Source: Cichorium intybus (taxonomy: Eukaryota > Streptophyta > Magnoliopsida > Asterales > Asteraceae). From it: a stretch of DNA of 64,000 nt. Below, in pieces: positions 40,136 to 52,891 of this stretch. Positions within the stretch are counted from its first letter, which is position 1, and every line of letters starts with the position of its first letter. The stretch covers positions 63,709,205 through 63,773,204 of the forward strand of contig CM042012.1 of the NCBI GenBank assembly GCA_023525715.1, given 5' to 3'. Position numbers and translations under genes: made by a program. The notes under the pieces are model-generated. The model searched no databases, had not been told where the DNA came from, and saw nothing but the letters and a program-made list of their open reading frames with translations.

Positions 40136-41600
40136 TGTAACGCCGTAATATTTTCGGTAAGTAAATTTGAGTTAATCTTAGAGTAAATAAGATTTATTAG
40201 GTTGTTATATGAGTTAGGATGATTAGAAGTTCATTTAAGAGGAGTTTAAGTCTAAAAAGTGTCAAAAATTGAGAACCCGGGTCGTGTTAGTGGACACGGG
40301 TCGTGTTAACGTACGTAAAACGAATAATAAACGAAACCGGGTCGTGTCCAAAAACCCGGGTCGGGTTAGACATCCTGAAGCGAACGGAAAATTTGTCGTA
40401 AAGTAACCCGGGTCGAGTCCGAAAACCCGGGTCGAGTTCTGACAAACCCGAGGCGGGTTCTGCAGCCCGGGGCGGGTTACGGTGCAGGGGTTAAATACCC
40501 ATTTCTCCTCATTTCTTCCATTTACGAACTCAAAACCACTCTAGGCAATTTTTAGAACTAAGTTAGCGATTTTTGAGCTTTTTGATCGAGGGTTTAGCAT
40601 AGGAAAATCTTGGGAAGTCGGATTTAATACTTGAATCACGTTCTCGAGTCGTTGATTTCTGAGGTTAGTGATCTTGAGTTTTAGGGTTTCAAAACCCTAA
40701 ATACCCAAATCTGAAAATATGCTTTGAATTAGCTCATGTGTCGTTAGTAAGTTGTTAATATATGTTGTATTGAGTATTTTTTGTGATTATTGCGAAGTTT
40801 TAACGGTTAATTTGATAAAAACCGCAAAATTTGGAGGTTTTAGTTTGATGGCATGTGTTGTTCATAATTTAAGATCTTATTGTCTATCAATTTTGATCAA
40901 TTGAGTTAGATGTTGTTGAAATTGTTTTGAGGATGCTTGAATTATGATATGTGATGTCATTGTTCAGCAGATACTCATAGAAAGGAAGGAGATACACGAG
41001 GCTCGGGTGGACCACGAACTGAACAGACCTCAGGTGAGTAGTTCTAATACATTGATTATGATTAAACTAAGTTGTAACTAGATTAAATGTAAAAATTTAG
41101 TTAGTTTGAATAACAAATAGTATGAGTTATACAAAACGGAGAATTCCTTGTTATAAACGAGTACTTAGTGTGAATGAGCACACTAAATGACTGAGATAGT
41201 CAAAGAGATTGAAATCATTGGTACTTGCTTATTGTAATTGTTGAAAATTGATGAGATGAATTCTAAGTTTTTAATTGTTTTCTCACTGAGCTTAAATAGC
41301 TCATAAAAATGGTTATATGGTTTATATTATAGATGACAGGGGTAAGAAGATTGCTGAGGGTTGATTGTCTGGACATGGGACTTGACTTTTGGACTGTTTG
41401 TAAACCAAGATACACTCGTTTGTATAGTTTTTGTAAAAACGGTTTTTTGTAACCCAGTTTTTGGGACATGTTTGGTAAGTACTTGTTCTTTTGAATACTA
41501 CTTGTACTTATGTTGCTTAACTTTGATTATACCATGATCACTTGTGTTTAACATTTGAGTGATGATGATGTAATTCGGAGATAAGAAACTGGGTGTTACA
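40136..41600 (+). repeat. 3' LTR, complete (1465 bp)
   Basis: Starts TGTAACGCCG and ends GGGTGTTACA, giving TGTAAC/GTTACA inverted ends. A GC-rich array with ACCCGGGTCGWGT-type units covers 40273-40482 and is followed at once by TTAAATACCC (40491), a probable TATA-like box. Confidence 0.93.
40273..40482 (+). promoter_or_regulatory. CCCGGGTCG repeat array upstream of the gypsy LTR core promoter
   Basis: About eight units related to AACCCGGGTCGAGT/GGGTCGTGT recur within 210 bp, ending some 10-20 bp before TTAAATACCC. The flanks are AT-rich. The placement parallels the TCGCGA array of the copia LTR although the sequences are not homologous. Confidence 0.55.
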
Positions 41601-42140
41601 CATCTCCAATCCACATCTATTTTTCACATTATTTTTACTTTAAAAGGTATATTCCTAGCATATTCTTTTTCTTCATTTACAAAAATTGTCAAAATCTCCC
41701 CTTCTACTAATTAAATATACGTAAATCTTTAAATATACTTAAATTTTTATATGAATTCATGCTTTAACTTTTTTAAATATACGTAAATTTTTAAATATAC
41801 GTAAATTTTAAATATATGTAAATTTTTATATGAATTCGATATATAAATATTCAATTTTGATCATTATAATTAATTAATATCATTTAATATATATAATATG
41901 ATTATTTATATTTGTTATTATATTTATATAAACTGGAAATGTATAAAAATAAAAACTGGAGGACTAAAAATGAGAAGTGAAATATTAACTCTATATTTGG
42001 TGTAAATGAAAAGTATTACTCTATATTTGAAGTAATACTATTCAAATACCTAAATATAGAGTTGGTTATAGTGTTGGGTTGTAGCAAAATAGAGTAGAAA
42101 ATGAAGTAACTCTGTTTATAGAGTGGGGTTGGAGATGTCC
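41601..42140. mobile_element. MITE interrupted by the gypsy element (PIF/Harbinger-like ends)
   Basis: The segment starts CATCTCCAATCCACATCTATTTTTC and its other end reads, on the complement, GGACATCTCCAACCCCACTCTA, an imperfect inverted repeat. The right end is followed by TAA. The first bases of the left end are missing because the gypsy LTR begins there, so the gypsy element probably inserted into this MITE; the other fragment was lost with the truncated 5' LTR. The interior is AT-rich and non-coding. Confidence 0.6.
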
Positions 42141-43030
42141 TAAGGTGTTTTAAAGTGTTATAATGTAAAGTAGCTAGAGTATAACCTTTTATAATACTTA
42201 TATTGCCAATAAGTTCATTTTCCAGATTTTGTCCCAACACAACAGTCTCTTCTAGACCATTTTAACCTCTTCAAACCCTTCCAATCTGCAATATAATTAC
42301 ATGTTATTAAAATTCTGCTTCTTAGCTAACCAGAGACATATTGCACAACTCCTAGTTATTTTTCTATGATTTATATGAATTTATGAAGTTAGGGTATCAA
42401 AACTATCAAAATCGGACCAGTCTGTGAAAATGACACTTTTTACCCAACTTCAGGTTGGAATCAGGCCAAGCCCTTTTGGTGGAAGGAACTACACTTCCAC
42501 ACCTTTCTAGGGACATAAGATTCCATCCAGTTGTGTTTACCCTTGATTTTATATTATTTTTACACTATGGTAGAAGAACAGTGTGTTTTCACACGAAAAT
42601 AGGGTTATAATTGAGACGTTATATCTCGAGTTCTAGACATCAGCACTGAAAACTGAATGGTAAAAACTTGCATATAGATGTCACGAAGCTACGGTCTAAA
42701 TTTTCGGATGAGCCAACAGTTTAAACTCTATGGATCGTCCGAGCAATCTAGGAAGAGCAAGAAATCTGAGAATGAACAAGCAAAGAAAACTTACTTGAAT
42801 CCTGGTAACTCACAACTTGAATTCTAATCTATTATTCTTTTTCTTCCTTCTCCTCTTTCCTTCTTTTCTTCTTCTTTCTTCTCGGTTTTCAATTCATTCT
42901 CGGCTTTGAGTAAGTTCACGGCCCCAATGAAGTCGGATATTAGGGTTGTAGTGATCGAATTATATTTATAAGAGCTAGGGATTGAGTTGGCATGTGATAA
43001 AAGTTAAAACCAGGAGGCCCTATGACTCCC
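42141..43030 (-). other. Non-coding sequence, possibly a truncated gypsy LTR
   Basis: No ORF is supported. On the minus strand a CTTATAAATATAA TATA-like box near 42975 is followed by a purine/pyrimidine-rich leader, which resembles an LTR promoter. It does not match the LTR start visible at 63348. Origin is uncertain. Confidence 0.35.
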
Positions 43031-43039
43031 TTCTTAGTA

Positions 43040-43660
43040 TCTACGTTCACAGATTGGGTCCAACCAGCTGTTTCTCCCCTACCTCATTCCAACGCAATGG
43101 TTTTATATACTTCCTACATATGAAGCGTCATACAGTGCTGCTCTTACACTTGCATGATAGCTATTGTTGTATGCAAACTCAACCAAGGGTAAATGAGTTT
43201 CCCATGAGCCTATGAAGTCAATAACACAAGCCCGTAGCATATCTTCTAATGTGTGTATTGTTCTTTCACTTTGATCGTCTGTGTGAGGGTGGTACGTCAT
43301 GTTCAACTTAACATGAGAACCCATTTCTTGTTGAAAACTTCCCCAAAATGTTGACGTGAAGCGACTATCACTATGTGAGACAAAAGACAGTGGAACTCCA
43401 TGTAATCTCACTATCTCATCAATGTACAACTTAGCTAACCTTTCTAATGGGTACGCCTCCTTAATCGGCAAGAAGTGGGCCGACTTACTTAACCTATCCA
43501 CTATCACCCAAATTTCATCATAGCCTTTCGGCGTTCTTGGTAACCTCGTCATGAAATCCAACGTGAATTGATCCCACTTCCACATCGGAATCTCCATTGA
43601 TTGAAAGTGACCATAAGGCCTTTAGTGCTCAGTTTTTACCTTCAGACATGTCAAACACCT
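43040..43660 (-). pseudogene. Gypsy integrase core (second part)
   Basis: The frame reads KWDQFTLDFMTRLPRT, VDRLSKSAHFLPIKEAYPLERLA, SDSRFTSTFWGSF and YHPHTDDQSERTI. Asp and Glu positions are recognisable, but the second site reads SHSDSRFT where relatives have SDRDSRFT. It ends in EFAYNNSYHASV and a stop; a further matching scrap (PLRWNEVGEKQLVGPN) reaches 43040. The zinc-binding part lies on the other side of the solo LTR. Confidence 0.9.
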
Positions 43661-46599
43661 TGTCACATCCCCAAACCACGATGGCGAAATTGTCGAAGGG
43701 TGAAACGTCACACAATATCACAACCATACATTGAAACATAAGTAGATAAAAAGGCATCATACATTATAATTGGAAAGTTACATGTTTCAAATGTTATTGT
43801 TTCAACCCAATTACAGTACGACAACAAAATGAACAAAAGAGACGTCTTCGCAACCCATCGCAAAAAGGGTAGTCGTACCTGACTAATGGTTACCTGAGAA
43901 TACAAGTAGTTTTACAAGTGTCAACATTACGTTGGTGAGTTCATAAGCTTTTGTAGTGAGAAAACTCAGTATTTCCTTAGTAAAAACCGGTAGCGTTTGT
44001 AACAAGAAAGACGGTATTTTCTTAAATGTAAATGTAGTTTTAAATCCATAAAACTCGTTTGTATAAGTAAAACCATACTTATTTGTATCTTGATAAAATG
44101 TAATTTGTTATCATAAATCAAAGTGTATAAGTAATTCTTTACTTATATTTCGTGTAAAAACAAAATGTAGTTTTATATTTACATAAAACCAAGTGAAGAT
44201 GTTTTTCCCAAACCAAGGATATTCGTTGTCGTTACATGTGAGTTATTATAACCTCGCTATGACCTGATGGCCCGGCACGACGCTCTTCGAACGTCGCAAT
44301 GTTAAGACATTTGTCACCATTGACCCGTCGGTCATACTTGTAGCTAACAACCATAGGTGGGGATTGTCGGTCCCATATAGATCTATACACAATTATCTCG
44401 CTTATAAATGATTAAAGTTATAAATCTGGACATATTGAGTACTTCTTTTAGTACGGTGAAGAATGTCTCACATAACTACTCTACGTGATCTTTTATCCTA
44501 GTTTTTAACTGAAATGAAATCATTTGTATTTGTAATTATCAAAATATATCATTGATAATTATAGCGTAAAACTCTGTTTGTAGTTGTATCGAAAACTCCT
44601 TTGCATTTGTAATTATCAAAATGTTCATCATAATTATAGTATGTAATAATTATATATTTATATAATTATCTTTCGTGTTTTGGTCGTATAGTTGTTGTTT
44701 GTTTTACACCCATTATAATTTATATAAATGTTTTTGTTGCATTAACGTATTTATGCCTAAAAGATGTTAAGTGTTTGAAATAAGTAGTTTCTTACATCTA
44801 AGGCACTAAATATAGCAAATAAGATAAACTAACAATTTATCAATAAGTGATTGCAAGTTATTAGTTTTGGTCATTTTACATAAGTAATGGCAACATTTTT
44901 AGTTTTTGTCTTTCTACTAAAGTGATAGCAATCTTTCCAAATAGTCATTTTTCGTACACTATACTTTAAAAATAGTTATTTTTATGTCAAATACCAATTT
45001 CCTTGTAGAAAATCATTTTCCAAACTTATTACGACATTATAAGTTCAAATAGTCGTTATTACGACGAAAATGAAGTTTTTTATTATAAATGGTCATTTTT
45101 CATGTAAAAATAGTAACAATATATTTATTTTAGATCATTTTAGTTATGTAAACTTTTACAATTGATTTTTTTCCAACGATATATAACCAAATAGTTTTTA
45201 TGACCATTGTTAGTGAAAAAAATGTTTCCATGTCTTTTTGCCAAGAACAATTAGTTGCACTTTTATAGAAAATGACCAAAACACACATATCATCTTATAT
45301 TTGCAAGAATCAAAATATTTAGTTTAGTAAACTTGTATTTTCTCCCTAAACCATGTATAAGAAAGAAAATGAGGGCTATGAACTCACCCTTGAAGCTTGT
45401 CTTGAGATGATGAAGATTACTAGATTAAATAGACAAAAGCTTGCTAACTTGATAATGGCTTGATCTTCAAGATTTGTCTATGGTTCAAGATCAAAAGTGT
45501 GAATAAAAGAATAACAAATGATGATGGTAGAAGTGGTATTGGAAGCTTGGGATGGACATGAACTTACCAATATCTTCATGCAAAACGCTTGGAAAAGCTT
45601 GGAATCACTTGAAAACTTTTGAAGACCTTTGAGAGAGTATGTGAAGAGAGTTTGGAGATGAAGTGAAGGTGGGGAGAGGGTGGAATCGGCCCATATATAT
45701 AGGTGGGAGAGAGATGGTGTAAGTTTGCATGGGAAATTGTTAAGCATGACATTTGGAATATAAAATTCAATCCATGGCTACTAGAATATAATAATCTGAG
45801 TATGGTTTCTTGATTAAAATATTCAAGTGATGATGGTGATGGAAAGGGTCGGGCATGGAGCGCGAGGGGAAAGGGTGTTCAAGCTTTCTTTTATATTTTA
45901 TAACAATGTATTTTATAAACCTTGGTGTTTTTATAAAAGTGTGGTAAAATGTGTTGTGTATTTTTATAAATTTGGGAGATATAATTACTAATAAATATGT
46001 TAATCAATATTAACAATAAAAATTAGTAAACATATATTTATATTGTTTCCCAATTCGTTATGTGAAAATATAAGCGTCTAAGTGTGATAAACTTCCGAAT
46101 ACGCGGTAAATGACATTTTACCGGAAAAACTATCGGAATATAGAATTAAACACTAGATCATATTATGCTCTAGAAAACGCGTTCCGATATTTCATACTTA
46201 ATGTATAAGGCACGTTGTAATGCATTTAATACCCAATTCCTGTGTTATTTATCGTTCCTAGCGACTGTGCTGCTGTAACTTTTGTATGTGAACTCCGTTT
46301 TCGACGTTCTATATGTCCACGGATTCGTAAGCACGAATACATCGTGTTATGAATATTACTTATACCAAAATAATATTTGTATGTTTTATCAAATTTCTAT
46401 GCTACTGTAGTCTATTATACGTATTTTATAGCGTTTACTCGATAATTGGTTCAAACTGGAGTATGTAGTATTATAATATCTAATAATACAATAGGAAGGT
46501 TATGAAAATTACATTTCAATATTTTAACCTAATTTACGCTTCAGTTGACTTTTGTTGAATTTTATTGACTTTTGTTGACCAAAATTGACGGTTGTCACA
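43661..46599 (-). mobile_element. Solo LTR of a large gypsy element (2.9 kb)
   Basis: On the minus strand it runs TGTGACAACC...GGATGTGACA. It sits inside the integrase between D-R and C-L-T-C, flanked by a 5-bp duplication with one mismatch (CACCT 43656-43660, TACCT 46600-46604). No internal gag or pol is present, so it is a solo LTR left by LTR-LTR recombination. A minus-strand TATA box CTATATATAT near 45702 followed by a CT-rich leader and a GGTAAGT donor-like site supports the orientation. Short open frames inside are not genes. Confidence 0.85.
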
Positions 46600-46604
46600 T
46601 ACCT

Positions 46605-48110
46605 ATCTACAAAGTAGGCCATATCTTTCTTCATCCCTGGCCACCAGTAAGATTGACGTAACTCTTGGTACATTTTGTTGGTTCTGGGATGAATAGAGTA
46701 CTTTGACATATGTGCTTCCTTGAGAAGTAACTTTCGGATATCACCTACTCATGGCACCCAAACTCTTCCTTAGAAGAATTTTAGCCCACAATTATCCTTC
46801 TCCAAGGACTGAATGATTCCCACCACTCATTCACTTTTCCACCTATCTTCCTTTGAGGCCTCTGCTTGACTCTTCTTCAATTCATCTAGTATGCTGGTGG
46901 TTACATCAATTCTCATCATTCAAATCCTACTTTGTTCCTTTCTTTCCTTACGACTTAGTGCATCAGCTACGACGTTTGCCTTCCATAGGTGGTACGGTAT
47001 TTCACAATAGTAATCCTTTAACAGTTGCATCCATCGTTGTTGTCTCATGTTCAACTCTTTTTGATCGAACAAGTATTTCAGACTCTTGTGATCAGTGAAG
47101 ATCTGACCCTTTTTCCCATATAGATAATGTCTCCAAATCATTAGTGTGAAGACCACTGCAGCCAATTCCATATCATGAGTCGGGTACTTACGCTCATGTA
47201 CTTTCAACTGTCACGAGGCATACACGATTACTTTACCATTTTGCATTAAAACACATCCCAAGCCTAACTTGGATGCATCACTATACACAATGAATCCATC
47301 ATTTCCTTCTGGTAACCACAATATTGGTGCACTGATAAGCTTTTCTTTTAATACCTTGCAGGCATCATGCTGCTCAGACTTCCACTCAAACTTTACATTC
47401 TTCCTGGTGAGAGAAGGGTGAGAGAAGTCAATGGAGCAACTATATGAGAGAAATATTGTATAATTCTTCGATAGTATCCTACCAATCCCAAAAAACTTCT
47501 AACTTCTGATGGTGTTCTTGGTGGCTCTCACTTTCCAATTACCTCAATCTTGGTCGGGTCTACCTTGATACCCTTTTCGTTAACAACGTGCCCTAAAAAT
47601 TGGACTTCTCGAAGCCAAAATTCATACTTTGAAAACTTTGCAAGCAATTTTTCTAATTTCAATAGACAAAGCATTAGTCATAGATGTTTTTCATGTTCCG
47701 CGTTACGTTTTTGAGTAAATTAAGATGTCATCAATTAACACTATCACAAACTTGTCTAGGTTTGGCTTGCATACCTGGTTCATCAGATCCATGAATACGG
47801 TTGGTGCATTAATCAAACCAAATGGCATTACTAGGAATTCGTAATAGCCATATCGAGTTCGGAAAGTTGTCTTCGAGACATCTTCCTCCCTAACTTTGAA
47901 TTGAAGATACCCCGACCACAAATCGATTTTTGAGAAGTAACTTGCCTCTTGGAGTTGGTCGAATAAATCATTAATTCGTGGAAGTGGATACCGGTTCCTT
48001 ATTGTCACCTAGTTCAACTCCCGGTAATCGATGCACATCCGCATCGTCCCATCCTTTTTCTTAACGAACAAGACCGGTGCACCCCACGGTGATGTACTAG
48101 GTTGTATAAA
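46605..48110 (-). pseudogene. Gypsy reverse transcriptase, RNase H and integrase zinc domain
   Basis: RT reads RYPLPRINDLFDQLQ, SKIDLWSGYLQFKV, FLVMPFGLINAPTVFMDLM and VLIDDILIYSKT, with the Asp pair intact. RNase H reads YPTHDMELAAVVFTLMIW, FTDHKSLKYLFDQKELNMRQQRW and VVADALSRKE. The integrase zinc-binding part is SKYSIHPRTNKMYQELRQSYWWPGMKKDMAYFVDR, directly before the solo LTR. Stops and frameshifts lie between segments, for example around 47640-47700 and 46715-46920. Confidence 0.9.
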
Positions 48111-48432
48111 ACCCTTATCGAGCAGACCTTGCAACTACGACATCAACTCTTTCATTTATGTCGGTGCCAACCAATAGCGCGCGCAAGCTATTGGTGCCAC
48201 CCCTGGAGCTAGATCAATTAGGAACTCCACTTGTCGGTCAGGTGGTAAGCTAGTTAGATCATCGGGAAAACATCTGAAAACTGACGTACAACTGGTATAT
48301 CTGACATTTCAGGTTGTAGCATTTTTACATTGAGAACATATGCCTAGAAGCTTTAACACCCCTTCCTTAGACAACGAGTTGCCTTGGCCACAAAAATCAA
48401 AATTGAGTCCCTAAATAGTCGATCACCAGAAA

Positions 48433-50160
48433 TCATTCACATTCCCTTCTCCACACTTGAACGATTTTCTTTACACAAACTATGATAGCATGATTTGCCA
48501 ACAACCAATCTATCCTTATAACAATATCAAATTCACCTAAGGCTATATGTAACAGTTTTAAGGGTACCCTACACCCTTCTATCTCGATCGAGCAGTCATC
48601 AAATACATCCCTTATAACTACCCAATGATCGTTGGCGGTCTCTACTTCTAAGGCATATTCTAAAATTTTTGCATGTATATTAAGACCTTTGCAGAAAGTA
48701 GTGGACACAAAAGATCTATTTTCACCATAATCAAATAATACCCTAGTATATACTGAGTTTACTATGAAGGTACCTGTCACCACATAGGGAGTCTCACGAG
48801 CCTCTTGGGTTGTCATATTATAGGCTTTGACCTTTGGGTCCGATGTATCTAACTTTTTATCTGCTGGCAGATTCCCTTTGTCTGCTACCCGACCTTGATT
48901 ATTGCTACCCTTATTCTGAGGATAGTTTGAGTGGATGTAATCGAGGGACCCGCACCCATAGCATACTTTTTTCGTCCTACATTCCGAAGCAATGTGTCCC
49001 ATCTTCGCACAATTGTAGCAAGACCTTTGGTGCATGGTGCACTCCCCCTTGTGATAATGATTGTATACAATACACTGTTTTAACTCAGAACTTCGTTTAC
49101 CCTTACGTTCTTGACATGAAGTCTTTCCTTTCTTGGAATCGTTACTTTTACTCTCCCATTTCCTTTTCCCCGAAACCATGTCCTCACTGTGATGATTCGT
49201 TTCTCGTTCTCGACTTTGTGCAGCGTCTACAACCGACTGAAAGGTACTTAGAGTTTGGATCTCAACAAATACTCGAATATATGTTTTTAGCCTCCAAATA
49301 TACCATTCCACCCTTATTTCCTCGGTAGCTACATAGAATTCAGCAAATCTAGCTTTCTCAATAAACTTGGTGGTGCACTCTCTTACTATCATAGTCTCTT
49401 TTCCCAACCTCAAGGATTCCTTTTCAAATTGCTTGATCGTTATATGATTGTAGAACTTCTTTCTAAAAAATATACTTGAACTCATCACATGCAATTTTCT
49501 ATGCTTGATCAGCACCTCTTATTACTTTCTCCATTTCCCACCATTATAGAGCTTTCCCTTTAAGCATTGTTGTAGCATATACCACCCTATCCTTATCCAC
49601 ACATTTACTTGTGTCAAAGGTTCCTTCAATTTTTGTGACCTACCATGATGCTATGACAACGTCAATTTTCCTTTCAAATGTCGGTGGTTTGTAGGTCATG
49701 AAAGTCTTTTAACTACAACTCCATCGTTCGTGGTGGACATTTAATCATGACGGCTGTACAAGGCTAGGTTCATGATATGAAACTGGTGTACCATGCTCGT
49801 ACTCGTACTCATCATCACCCGCATTATTATCATTGTTCGCATTTAGCATTACATCACGAGCTTGAGCAATTACATTTGATAAGTTAGCTTGTATAGCCTG
49901 GGCAATCTCATTAGTTAGTTCCTCCTTGGTTATCACATTTTTTGAACGACCTCGCCCCCGACCTCTAATCCAATAGTACGAACTTCTCGGCATCTTCCTC
50001 TACCCCTACCACCTCCTTTTGCTTGGACACGCCCATGTCTTGCGATAAAATTTAGATGAGTCTCCTGTACGCCTCCTGGTGGTGTGACATTCGCTCCAGT
50101 AGGAATGTGTGTTTCTTTTGGGGCAACTCTAATGAACCTCCCAGATCTTCGTGAAGACAT
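48433..50160 (-). pseudogene. Gypsy gag and protease
   Basis: The start MSSRRSGRFIRVAPKE (50160) leads into a Gly/Arg-rich segment (RGRGRGRSK) and TKEELTNEIAQAIQ. After frame changes and a gap, the gag end and two zinc knuckles follow: CYNCAKMGHIASEC and CYGCGSLDYIHSNYP, the second lacking the final Cys. The protease reads VLFDYGENRSFVS where relatives have DSGA, so the catalytic loop is altered; FDIVIRIDWLLANHA marks its end. Not functional. Confidence 0.88.
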
Positions 50161-50388
50161 GTTGGTTACATATCAAGGTTTCAACACAATAACTATAACA
50201 TTCGTACGATTTTATTATTCCAACTCATTAAATATAACATTTAGCAAAAACTTGAATTGTTCACAAAAACTTAAACAAAGAAACTCTAAATTCACACTGT
50301 TCCCTAGTTCTATTTCTTAAATATGATGTCGTCGTACCTCAGAATTCATTTCCCCTCCTTTAAGTATTTCCTTATCTTCTTTGTTTTC

Positions 50389-51281
50389 TGATAACGCCTA
50401 GTAATATCAAGTATTTTCTACAATTTATGTGAAATACAGGGTGAAAAGCGCTCAAAATGGGAAAGTAATAAAGGAAGGCTACTTAATGTCGAAGTCATAT
50501 GCACGTCGCGGACCAAGAGGAGCCACGCGACGTGCTAAGCTGTGTACCGGATGAGATTTGAATTTTCAAAGTGCGAAGAATCGAGGTTTTTGGATAAGTC
50601 ACGCCACGGATAAGCCCTTCACACGACGCGGGAAGGAATTTTCAGCAACTATAAATAGAGACCACTGGTTCGTCATTCGGGAGCGAAGATTCGACCTTTG
50701 AGGGGAACTCAGGCTTCTTCGACTCAGATTATCGTAGCATAGTGGTTTTTACTTAGTAGTTTGTTAGTTTGATTATTATTTAGTTATTTTCGGTTTTGTT
50801 CTTACGTGTGCTCAAGGATTCTGATTTGTAGAATTTCGTTGACCGCGAAGATCTGGATTCCATCCCTAAGTCAGAAGCATTCGGCTCTGGTTGTGGGTGT
50901 AGTTTTAATTCAAGTTTCATTTTGATTATATTTGATGTTTGTTTGTGATTTCGGTTTAATAATCATTGTCGTGTTGATTGTGGAAGTTTGATTGGTTTCT
51001 GATTTCTGAGTACATCTTGGAATCAGATTGGTTTGGTTTTGATTGATTGAGATTTGAATGCAAGTTAGATTGATAGTTATTATTGCATATTTTCGATATT
51101 TTCGATTCTTTCTACGTGTATAGATGAAAACCATCTATAGAGTGACACTATAGACTGGTCGAGTTGTTTGACACAGAATTTCATCCACTAACTCAAGAGT
51201 TCGACCCTTACTTGACACTAGCTAGTGAGCTGTAAGGTATATATCTTGTATTTTTTACCGCATCGACAACTGCGGCGTGTC
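50389..51281 (+). mobile_element. Solo LTR related to the Athila-like element's LTRs (plus orientation)
   Basis: Starts TGATAACGCCTAGTAATATC and ends CGACAACTGCGGCGTGTC, the same ends as the LTRs at 51907 and 62194 read on the minus strand. A TATA box CTATAAATAGAG is at 50649-50660; CG-rich motifs (CACGTCGCGG, CACGCGACGTG, ACACGACGCGGG) lie just upstream at 50500-50635. The middle is diverged from those LTRs. I could not find a clear target duplication. No internal sequence is present. Confidence 0.75.
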
Positions 51282-51555
51282 TTCCTGTATCAGTGCTTCT
51301 TTGGATGATCAACACCTCATGCTAGGGCGGGTCCCTTAGTGTTATCATGTCAATGAATTTATAACTTGCACCCTTAGCTTGCTTTGCAAGGCCCACGAAT
51401 CCTTCCCACAACTTGTAGATGGTGGGCCTCTTTAGATCTTGTATCTAACCCTCCAATTTTTGCATCTTTCTTTGATGTTGTTCGTCAGTCTTGATCCACC
51501 TTCACTTCTCCTGATCGAGCCTCATTCTATCTTCATCCATCTCTTCTATCTTCCA

Positions 51556-51828
51556 CTATAATCTTTGAATTTCACTTGTCGCCTGAGGCATGTCCTCTTC
51601 GTAGAGCTGTTTCCAGTAGCGCCCTGGGATTGTCGGAGTGTACTCCTCGTAAGGCATATAGAACGTTTCATATTCCCATTCCAAGTAGTCCCCTTCATGT
51701 TCATGCTCTACATGGTCCTTGTCAGAATCTTCCGGCCTGGGGATAACTGGAACATGGCTGGGAACGGACCATGGTGGCTCCTCGGGGTCCTTTTCTTCAT
51801 TTTTATCAGAGAGGTTGAGTGGATTCAA
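51556..51828 (-). pseudogene. Leader-region open frame of the old gypsy element, unrecognised
   Basis: A 90-codon frame (MNPLNLSDKNEEKDPEE...) rich in Glu, Pro and Tyr lies between primer site and gag of the old element. I do not recognise a domain. It may be a chance frame or a fragment of an extended gag N-terminus. Adjacent sequence to 51281 has no convincing coding signal. Confidence 0.3.
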
Positions 51829-51906
51829 AGGCTAAAGTTCGTCCAAAAAATCATAATGATGTGTCTCGACACCTTACTTCTCATGAGGAAGCATTCCGCT
51901 GATACC

Positions 51907-52891
51907 TGACACGCCTAGGTCGTCGTGCGGTCAAAAATAGTAAAAATAACCTAACACACACTAGTATACCGGTAGTCAGGGTCGATCCATAGGAGTTACG
52001 TGGTCAAGGTAGGCAACAGATTACCAACTGCAGTGTCACTCTACAGCCAGAGGATCTAGTTTTCGACTTTTACCAAAAACAATCCCAAAATCATAAATCT
52101 CCAACAATTCCAACTCAAGCATCAACTAAACTAAAACCAAAACCAATAACTAACCCTAATCACTTACTGAAATCAGAAATATAATTCAGCAGTAATCAAG
52201 ATCAAATCAACACAATCAAACATTCAAACATCCAAATGCATCCAAGAGCATAAAAACCATAAAAAGAGCATTTAACACTAACCGAATGATTAACTATTAA
52301 AAACTCGGATCCAACTTGTTCCAAAACAGAAAACATAAAATTCAGAAACTAAGAACTAATGCCAATGGTTGTCACACCCAATAACACTAGTCCAAGCTAC
52401 CAAAACTACTAAACTAATTGGAAATTAAAAGAGAAAAACATAAATACCAATTATGGTTGCTGAAAACTGAAACTCGGAATCAAAGAAGCCTTGGGAGTCG
52501 TTCCTATGCCAGGTCTTTGCTGCATTTTTCGACCTAGAACCCTCTATTTATAGTTTTAAAAAATAAAAGACCGCGTCGCGCGCACTTAGATTCCGCAGCG
52601 CGCGTGCTAGTTTATCCCCGTTTCTTCGGCATTTGAATCTTCTCCACCGCCTCATTGGTGAGTCAGCGCGTCACGCCCTTGTACATACCTGCGGCGCGCG
52701 TGCGAATTCGACTGTTTTGTATTTATCTTCAAACGTCTTCCATTTTGTACGCTTTTAGCTCCTGTTTACATCATTTCTTTCCAAACAAGCACTGACACAA
52801 AAAGTGAGAATACCACAACATATATGATATAAATTCACCAAGAATAGGGCTCAACAACGACTAAAATAGTTGATATTACTAGGCGTTGTCA
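51907..52891 (-). repeat. 3' LTR (left copy) of the Athila-like element
   Basis: On the plus strand TGACACGCCTAGG...GGCGTTGTCA. The minus-strand TATA box ACTATAAATAG is at 52553-52543, with a CG-rich stretch (GCGCGC clusters, 52565-52720) immediately upstream. Confidence 0.94.

Larger units (their letters stand above)
23958..41600 (+). mobile_element. Ty3/gypsy chromovirus-like (Tekay/Del type) element with three nested insertions
   Basis: Matching LTR sequences flank the unit: 23958-24715 (truncated at its 5' end) and 40136-41600 (complete). Between them lie gag, protease, RT, RNase H, integrase and a chromodomain-like tail in plus orientation. The coding sequence is interrupted by a copia element (26287-34200), a hAT element (35739-37436) and a hAT-type MITE (38731-39749); removing each restores contiguous coding sequence. 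Stops and frameshifts show it is not autonomous. The left target duplication is lost with the start of the 5' LTR. Confidence 0.93.

Noticed and set aside
42982..43215. A host gene near 43 kb
   Set aside because: The reading is antisense to the gypsy integrase and unsupported by any domain.
45478..45770. Minus-strand open frames of 60-90 codons
   Set aside because: They lie inside the 2.9 kb solo LTR, in its transcribed leader, and resemble no protein.
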